Notes under the pieces: generated by a model
What the model was told of the DNA's origin: nothing
Databases searched by the model: none
The model's input: only the letters and a program-made list of their open reading frames with translations
Made by a program: the position numbers and the translations under genes
Assembly (NCBI GenBank): GCA_021296435.1
Contig: JAGWAK010000064.1
Coordinates: forward strand, 1-10,380
Direction of reading: 5' to 3'
DNA length: 10,380 bases
From: Acidimicrobiia bacterium
GTDB taxonomy: Bacteria; Actinomycetota; Acidimicrobiia; Acidimicrobiales; CATQHL01
In this document: piece after piece, positions 6,433 through 10,380 of the stretch
Numbering within the stretch: the stretch's first letter is position 1
Layout of the letters: every line of letters starts with the position of its first letter

Positions 6433-6451
6433 TGTGTTGGGTCGCCTTGCC

Positions 6452-7594
6452 TCACACCATCAGCAGGCACAGCCCGGCCCAACTCTGCGGTATGGCTCCG
6501 AGACCCGTGCCGTCGTCGCTGTCCCAGTACTCGGCCAGACCCGACTTGGTGGCACCGGCCACTGTCGCCCGCGCCACGGTCGCCGCGGCCTCATGCCGGC
6601 CGGCACGGCGCAGGGCGAGCCACAGCAGGTAATCCAGTTGCGGCCAGGACGGGCCTCGCCAGTAGCTGCGCGCTGCAAAGGCGGGCTCGGCGCGGTGGAC
6701 GCCGGTGGGGCCGTAGTTGCCGCCGAGGGCCTTGGCGTCGGTGAGTTCGGCGGCGACCGCCGCGGCCCGCTCGCCGTCGGACTCGACCAGCAAACCCAGC
6801 AGGCCGTAGGCGGTGCGGGCGCGCCCCGAGCCTGCCCCGGCGTCGCCGGCGTCGGCGTAGCTGCACAAGTCGCCGTCCCAGCGGTCGCGCACGGCATCGG
6901 CCAAGCGGTGGGCGGCAGCCGGGTCGAGTGCGCCGGTGGCGGTGGCCAGATCCAGGGCGTTGAATGCCACGAGCGCGGAGAAACCCGCCGAGGCCGCGGC
7001 GAACTTCGGATTGACGAGCGGGGCGCCCCCGGCGCTGCGCTCGATCGTGCCGAGCAGCTTCCCCTTGGCCTCGAACCAGCGCCGCTCGTCGAAGCCGCCC
7101 GCGCAGAAGTCGTCCCAGCGCGGGTCGTCGTCGGCGCCGGACTCCCAGGGGTGGCACAACAGCACCAAACCGGACTCCACATGGCGCTCCCGGCGCTGCA
7201 GCAGGAACTCCAAGCCGGCGGCGGCAGCCGCCACGAGGCGCTCGGGCACGTGGGCGCCGCGGCGGCACAACTCGGCGAGGGCGTGGCCGTACATGGGCGG
7301 CCCAGTGATGCTGGAGGCCCCGGCCCGGCCCCAGAACTCCTCGTGATGGCGGGGATCCAGCTGGTAGGTCATGTGCGGCACGCAGCCCGAGGCGTCCGCC
7401 GCGCCAAGGATCTGCGCCAGCTCGTCGAGGCCGCGGTCGTCGCCCAACTCGGCCCAGACGAGGGCATGGAAGCACGAGTCCCACAGCCACTGCCACGGGT
7501 AGCGCAGCCGGTTGGGCGCCGTGTACCCGCCGCCGGGGGGAATGTCCACCCAGTGCCGCCGCAGCACACCCAACACCCGCTTTCGCAGCTCCAC
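6452..7594 (-). CDS. GH63-like glycoside hydrolase (glucosylglycerate/mannosylglycerate hydrolase type)
   Basis: The 380-aa cytoplasmic protein has no signal peptide and resembles the (alpha/alpha)6-barrel hydrolases of GH63. The visible signatures are YPWQWLWDSCFHALVW (32-47), PHMTYQ (73-78), ITGPPMYGHAL (96-106), HPWESGADDDPRWD (148-161), SYWRGPSWPQLDYLLW (310-325) and the C-terminal EYWDSDDGTGLGAIPQSWAGL (355-375). In the family an Asp in the HPWESG region and a Glu near the C-terminus act as acid and base; an acid in the 151-157 cluster and Glu355 are the likely equivalents. Bacterial members hydrolyse glucosylglycerate or mannosylglycerate, compatible solutes, but other alpha-glycosidic substrates remain possible. 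The GTG at 7594 is chosen because a GATACT -10 box lies 6 nt upstream. The frame stays open to 8095, but that would overlap the amidase gene. The protein seems somewhat shorter than the mycobacterial enzyme of about 445 aa. Confidence 0.82.
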   Translation of the reverse strand: MELRKRVLGVLRRHWVDIPPGGGYTAPNRLRYPWQWLWDSCFHALVWAELGDDRGLDELAQILGAADASGCVPHMTYQLDPRHHEEFWGRAGASSITGPPMYGHALAELCRRGAHVPERLVAAAAAGLEFLLQRRERHVESGLVLLCHPWESGADDDPRWDDFCAGGFDERRWFEAKGKLLGTIERSAGGAPLVNPKFAAASAGFSALVAFNALDLATATGALDPAAAHRLADAVRDRWDGDLCSYADAGDAGAGSGRARTAYGLLGLLVESDGERAAAVAAELTDAKALGGNYGPTGVHRAEPAFAARSYWRGPSWPQLDYLLWLALRRAGRHEAAATVARATVAGATKSGLAEYWDSDDGTGLGAIPQSWAGLCLLMV

Positions 7595-7599
7595 CGCCG

Positions 7600-7606
7600 T
7601 AGTATC
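7600..7606. promoter_or_regulatory. Overlapping divergent -10 boxes serving two leaderless genes
   Basis: On the plus strand TAGTAT (7600-7605) is 6 nt before the amidase GTG at 7612. On the minus strand GATACT (7606-7601) is 6 nt before the hydrolase GTG at 7594. The two boxes share five base pairs, and the start codons are only 17 bp apart, so neither gene has room for a Shine-Dalgarno. Each -35 region would have to lie inside the other gene's coding sequence. Confidence 0.6.
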
Positions 7607-7611
7607 CCCCG

Positions 7612-8967
7612 GTGCACCTGAAACGAACCGGTCGTGGGGGCAGGGCCCTGGTGGTCGCCGTCGTCGCCGCCGCGGCCGTCCTGGCCACCTCGCTGGTCGT
7701 CGCCGCCGAGGCGGAGCCGCGACTCCGAGTCCAGGCTCGCGTCCTGAGCAGCGGACGCATCGAGGTCGCACTGCAGCAACGCCTCGACGGCGGGGAGTGG
7801 AGCGACCGTCTGCTGCCGACCCGGCGCTTCCTGCCCCCCAGCACCCCGATCGCCCGCTGGGTGTGGAGCACGCCCCTGGAAGTGCAAACCGCCGCCGCCA
7901 CCCAGGAGATGCGCATCGCGGCGCGGCGCCCGACCGGCGGCGGGCGCATCGAGGTCGGACTCCAGCAGCAGCGCTTCGACGGCAGCTGGTCCGAGGTGAT
8001 CCTGCCCGCCCTGCGGGTCGTGCCCGCGGGCGCGCCGGTGGGACGGTGGCTGGCGAGCTCGCCGCTGCACGAACCGGTCTTCCGGGAACAGGCAACGGCG
8101 GCGGACGGAGCGGCCGTCGAGTCCGAGGGTGCCGGCTCGGCCGGCCTGCCCCGCGCTCTGCTCACACCGAACGGCGTACCCGTGGCCGTGATCGGGCGCG
8201 CGGGCGACGGCTTCCTGGTGCGGACCCCCTGCGGCAACGCCGCGGAGGTGACCACCGGCGACCCCATCGACGGCATGCGGGTGGTACTCGACCCCGGCCA
8301 CGGCGGACCGTTCGAGGTCGGCGCGGTCGGACCCAACGGCCTCGCCGAGGACGAGCTGAACCTCACCTTGAGCCGCGCCATCCTCGCCGAGTTGGCCCGT
8401 CGCGGCATCTCCGCCACCACCACCCGCACCGGCGACTACGGATCGCTCCTGTCGGTGCGCGCCGCCCTCGCCGACGCCGTGGGCGCCGACGTGCTGGTAT
8501 CGCTCCACCACAACGGGCCGACGCGCGCGCTCGGCGACCTGCCCGGCACCGAGGTCTACGTGCAGTCCACCGACGACACCACGACGCGGAGCGACTCGGC
8601 CCGCCTCGGGGGCCTGCTGTACGAGGAGATCACCACCTCGCTCGGCATGTTCGCCGACGTCAGTTGGAGCCGCCTGCCCGACGCGGGCGTGCTGCGGGTG
8701 CTGTTCCCCGACGGCGGCGACGCCTACGGCATGATCGCCCGGCCGGCGATCCCGGCGGTGCTCGTGGAGTACGGCTACCTGTCGAACGCCTCCGAGGCGG
8801 AGTTGTTCGCCACCGACGACTACATCGCCATCGCCGCGGTGGCCACCGCCAACGCCATCGAGGACTACCTGAACACGGATCGGCCCGGCAGCGGGTTCGT
8901 CGAACAGCCACGGCGGTTCGATCCCGCCGGCGCCCCCAGCCGCTGCGCCGAGGTCCGCCTGGAGTGA
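7612..8967 (+). CDS. Secreted N-acetylmuramoyl-L-alanine amidase (Amidase_3) with a duplicated N-terminal module
   Basis: The 451-aa exported zinc enzyme should cleave the bond between MurNAc and L-Ala in peptidoglycan. The N-terminus is a signal peptide or membrane anchor: basic VHLKRTGRGGR, hydrophobic ALVVAVVAAAAVLATSLVVAA (12-32), possible cleavage near AEAEP. Two copies of a module of about 54 residues follow (38-90 and 100-154), then a linker with a short beta-rich segment, then the catalytic domain (about 222-420). Zinc ligands: His230 in VVLDPGHGG, Glu246 in AEDELNL, His299 in SLHHNG; the catalytic Glu is Glu386 in VLVEYGYLSN. All are conserved, so it should be active. The GTG at 7612 has a -10 box 6 nt upstream and no Shine-Dalgarno. 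The modules are probably wall- or partner-binding; their function is not known to me. The last 30 residues look disordered. Confidence 0.93.
   Translation: MHLKRTGRGGRALVVAVVAAAAVLATSLVVAAEAEPRLRVQARVLSSGRIEVALQQRLDGGEWSDRLLPTRRFLPPSTPIARWVWSTPLEVQTAAATQEMRIAARRPTGGGRIEVGLQQQRFDGSWSEVILPALRVVPAGAPVGRWLASSPLHEPVFREQATAADGAAVESEGAGSAGLPRALLTPNGVPVAVIGRAGDGFLVRTPCGNAAEVTTGDPIDGMRVVLDPGHGGPFEVGAVGPNGLAEDELNLTLSRAILAELARRGISATTTRTGDYGSLLSVRAALADAVGADVLVSLHHNGPTRALGDLPGTEVYVQSTDDTTTRSDSARLGGLLYEEITTSLGMFADVSWSRLPDAGVLRVLFPDGGDAYGMIARPAIPAVLVEYGYLSNASEAELFATDDYIAIAAVATANAIEDYLNTDRPGSGFVEQPRRFDPAGAPSRCAEVRLE
7723..8073 (+). repeat. Duplicated module in the amidase ('GRIEVALQQR...RW..S.PL')
   Basis: Copy 1 (residues 38-90, nt 7723-7881) and copy 2 (residues 100-154, nt 7909-8073) align as GRIEVALQQ/GRIEVGLQQ, DGGEWSDRLLP/DGSWSEVILP, PIARWVWSTPL/PVGRWLASSPL. 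Part of the DNA is still identical (CGCATCGAGGTCG at 7756-7768 and 7945-7957). Conserved Trp, Gln and Arg residues suggest a folded beta-rich unit rather than a linker. Confidence 0.8.
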
Positions 8968-8970
8968 CCT

Positions 8971-8990
8971 CCCGGCGCCCGCAAGCCGGG
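8971..8990 (+). terminator. Hairpin after the amidase gene
   Basis: CCCGGC (8971-8976), an 8-nt loop, GCCGGG (8985-8990) begins 4 nt after the stop codon. A second stem, GCCGAG-AA-CTCGGC (8996-9009), follows directly. There is no U-run, so termination is plausible but not certain. Confidence 0.4.
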
Positions 8991-9006
8991 TCGCCGCCGA
9001 GAACTC

Positions 9007-9090
9007 GGCCGGGCCGCCCGCCGCATGGGTCGAACCGACCACCGGATTAGCCGAACCGGCCGCCGAATGGGCCGGGCCGACCTCCGTATT
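9007..9090. repeat. Four tandem degenerate 21-bp repeats upstream of the glycosyltransferase gene
   Basis: Units at 9007-9027, 9028-9048, 9049-9069 and 9070-9090 each fit RGYCGRRCCGNCCNCCGNAT plus one base (G or T). All four have exactly the same length. They end 9 bp before the -10 box at 9100, so the last unit would overlap any -35 element. The 21-bp period (two helical turns) suits a protein-binding array. Translated in the downstream gene's frame they give a heptad with EP/GP cores, but no start codon opens that frame before the TTG at 9089. Confidence 0.65.
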
Positions 9091-9099
9091 GGCCCGCGG

Positions 9100-9105
9100 T
9101 AGCGT
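9100..9105 (+). promoter_or_regulatory. -10 box of the glycosyltransferase gene, predicted leaderless
   Basis: TAGCGT is followed by 7 nt and the GTG at 9113, with no Shine-Dalgarno between. The spacing matches the boxes at 3102 and 7600, and this decides the start at 9113 rather than at TTG 9089, which lies upstream of the box. Confidence 0.5.
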
Positions 9106-9112
9106 CGCCGGG

Positions 9113-10141
9113 GTGGCGACCGTTGCGATCGTGTCGTTCCGCCTGGGGCTCAGCGACGGGGTGTCGGTGGTGGCGGCACGCTGGGCGAGGATCCTGGAAC
9201 GCCTGGGGCACCAGGTGCTGAGCGTGGCCGGCGAGGGACCTGTGGACCGGCTGGTTCCCGGCCTGCGGATCGGCGCGCCCGAACCTCCGGACGCCGGCGA
9301 GGTGTCCGCCGCCCTCGCCGACGCCGACCTCGTGATCGTCGAGAACCTCTGCACGATCCCGCTGAACCTGCCGGCTGCCCGCGTCACCGCAGCGGCGCTG
9401 GCCGGACGGCCTGCTGTGCTGCACCATCACGACCCACCCTGGCAACGGGAGCGCTTCGCCCACATCACCGAACTGCCCCCCGACGACCCCGCCTGGCGCC
9501 ACGTCACCATCAACCGGCTGACCGAAGCCGACATGGCCGAGCGCGGGATCAGCGCCACGACCATCCACAACCCTTTCGAGGTCGACGCGCCCCCCGGCGA
9601 CCGGGCCGGAACTCGCCGCCTGCTCGGCGTCGCCGCCGGCGAACTGCTCATCGCCCACCCGGTGCGAGCCATCGCCCGCAAGGACATCCCCCGCGCCCTG
9701 CAAGTCTGCGAAGACCTCGGCGCCACCTACTGGCTCACCGGCCCCACCGAGGAGGGCTACCAGCCGACCCTCACTGCCCTGCTGGCCGGGGCGGGCTGCC
9801 GCGTCCTGCGATCCCCGGCAGCGACCGTCGCCGACATCTACGCCGCGGCCGACGTGGTGGTGTTCACCTCCCTCTGGGAAGGATTCGGCAACCCCCCGGT
9901 GGAAGCCGCGGTCCACGGCCGCCCCGCAATCGTCAGCCACTACCCGGTCGCCGAAGAACTGCGAGCCCTGGGATTCCGCTGGTTCGAACCCGACGACCTC
10001 GACCCGCTCCGTGCCCACCTCGCCTCGGGCGACAACGAACTGCTTGCACACAACCGCCGCGTCGTCGAGCGGCGCCTCTCCATGGAGATCATCGGCGCAC
10101 AAGTCGCCGACCTCCTGGAGGGCGCCGGCACAAGCGCTTGA
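9113..10141 (+). CDS. GT-B fold glycosyltransferase, GT4-like
   Basis: This 342-aa protein probably transfers a sugar from an activated nucleotide donor to an unknown acceptor at the cytoplasmic side of the membrane. The N-terminal half begins with a Rossmann strand and a glycine-containing loop (VATVAIVSFRLGLSDGVSVVA), as in GT4 enzymes, and has HHHDPPWQ (104-111). The C-terminal donor-binding half starts near HPVRAIARKDIPRAL (182-195), with Arg185 and Lys190 in the usual phosphate-contact area. It carries the GT4 EX7E motif, WEGFGNPPVEA (Glu256, Glu264). Length is slightly below the usual 350-400 aa. No membrane segment is visible. GTG 9113 gives an N-terminus that starts directly at the first beta strand. 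Neighbouring peptidoglycan enzymes make an envelope glycan role plausible, but acceptor and sugar cannot be told. Confidence 0.88.
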   Translation: MATVAIVSFRLGLSDGVSVVAARWARILERLGHQVLSVAGEGPVDRLVPGLRIGAPEPPDAGEVSAALADADLVIVENLCTIPLNLPAARVTAAALAGRPAVLHHHDPPWQRERFAHITELPPDDPAWRHVTINRLTEADMAERGISATTIHNPFEVDAPPGDRAGTRRLLGVAAGELLIAHPVRAIARKDIPRALQVCEDLGATYWLTGPTEEGYQPTLTALLAGAGCRVLRSPAATVADIYAAADVVVFTSLWEGFGNPPVEAAVHGRPAIVSHYPVAEELRALGFRWFEPDDLDPLRAHLASGDNELLAHNRRVVERRLSMEIIGAQVADLLEGAGTSA

Positions 10142-10168
10142 GGCGGCCCCGGCGCCCGCGGCGGATGC

Positions 10169-10174
10169 TACGCT
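10169..10174 (+). promoter_or_regulatory. Candidate -10 box of the gene at 10239
   Basis: TACGCT fits TANNNT. Transcription from about 10181 would give a leader of near 58 nt containing the Shine-Dalgarno AGGGAGA (10222-10228), which lies 10 nt before the ATG. The 97-bp gap after the glycosyltransferase stop contains no other gene. Confidence 0.3.
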
Positions 10175-10238
10175 TTCGTGGAACTTCCCCCTGAGACAAC
10201 TAATCCGGCGGATCCCCGCCCAGGGAGAACGTGACCCC

Positions 10239-10380
10239 ATGCAGGACGGCAACCTCGAACTCATCATCACGCTGGGGTCGATCATCGGCGCCAACCTCGG
10301 TGCCGTCCTCGGCGCCTTCGCATTCCTGCACCGCGAGATGCGCCGCGGCTTCGAGAAGGTCGACCAGAGATTCGACAAGG
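10239..10380 (+). CDS. Small membrane-anchored, probably coiled-coil protein (partial, cut by window end)
   Basis: ATG 10239 has AGGGAGA 10 nt upstream, unlike the leaderless genes before it. The 47 visible residues begin with a short acidic tip (MQDGNLE) and one hydrophobic segment (LIITLGSIIGANLGAVLGAFAF, 8-29), followed by charged HREMRRGFEKVDQRFDK. FEKVDQRFDK is the start of a seven-residue pattern (F-x-K-V-D-x-R) seen in many short bacterial proteins with a single transmembrane helix and a trimeric or dimeric coiled coil. No specific function can be assigned. The topology is probably N-out with the coiled coil inside, given the positive residues after the helix. Confidence 0.75.
   Translation, partial: MQDGNLELIITLGSIIGANLGAVLGAFAFLHREMRRGFEKVDQRFDK

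Noticed and set aside
6242..7621. A 459-aa plus-strand open frame across the convergent gap
   Set aside because: It overlaps the end of PBP4 and lies antisense to the GH63-like gene, both of which have strong motifs. It would also read through two hairpins.
7369..9387. A 672-aa open frame on the minus strand, with another of 612 aa at 6591-8429
   Set aside because: Both run antisense to the amidase or through the hydrolase in a wrong frame. The translations are Arg/Gly/Ala/Pro-rich without motifs, a usual effect of GC-rich third positions.
9047..10378. A 443-aa minus-strand open frame
   Set aside because: It mirrors the glycosyltransferase, which has clear GT4 motifs on the plus strand. The antisense product shows no family features.
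1..10380. Mobile elements, attachment sites, tRNA or rRNA genes
   Set aside because: No transposase or integrase motifs, no terminal inverted repeats with target duplications, and no cloverleaf or rRNA-like sequence were seen.

Overview
This is a high-GC window of about 10.4 kb with dense coding on both strands. Gene content and start-site style suggest an actinobacterium, most likely the Acidimicrobiia lineage. That placement is an inference from three things: GTG starts with no Shine-Dalgarno lying just behind -10 boxes, a duplicated 'RIEVALQQR...LP...RW' surface module in the amidase, and the general repertoire. No rRNA, tRNA, transposase, integrase or CRISPR array was seen.

Region 1 (1-2789, minus strand) is an ABC importer operon of the NitT/TauT type. 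Its order of transcription is lipoprotein solute-binding protein (1816-2789), ATPase (963-1778), permease (124-975), then the first 14 codons of another gene (1-44). The binding-protein gene carries a single-base frameshift near 2104-2108. As read, the importer lacks an intact receptor, unless the shift is a sequencing or assembly error.

Region 2 (2790-3114) is a 325-bp non-coding divergent region. It holds overlapping palindromes, a strong hairpin, phased direct repeats and candidate promoters facing both ways.

Region 3 (3115-6387, plus strand) holds a DinB-like metal-binding protein and an 875-aa lipoprotein. The lipoprotein fuses a CapA-type metallophosphatase-fold domain to a complete penicillin-binding protein 4 (D-Ala-D-Ala carboxypeptidase, peptidase S13) through a repeat-bearing acidic Pro/Thr-rich linker. 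A hairpin-rich spacer separates the two genes.

Region 4 (6452-8967) holds a minus-strand GH63-like glycoside hydrolase. It converges with the fusion gene across two hairpins and diverges from a zinc N-acetylmuramoyl-L-alanine amidase. The divergent start codons have only 17 bp between them, and the two -10 boxes overlap, so both mRNAs are predicted to be leaderless.

Region 5 (8968-10380, plus strand) has hairpins, four tandem 21-bp repeats, a GT4-like glycosyltransferase, and the beginning of a small membrane-anchored, probably coiled-coil protein cut by the window end.

Four neighbouring genes (CapA-PBP4, GH63-like, amidase, glycosyltransferase) act on peptidoglycan or carbohydrates. A loose envelope neighbourhood is likely, but each gene seems to have its own promoter, so a dedicated pathway is unproven.
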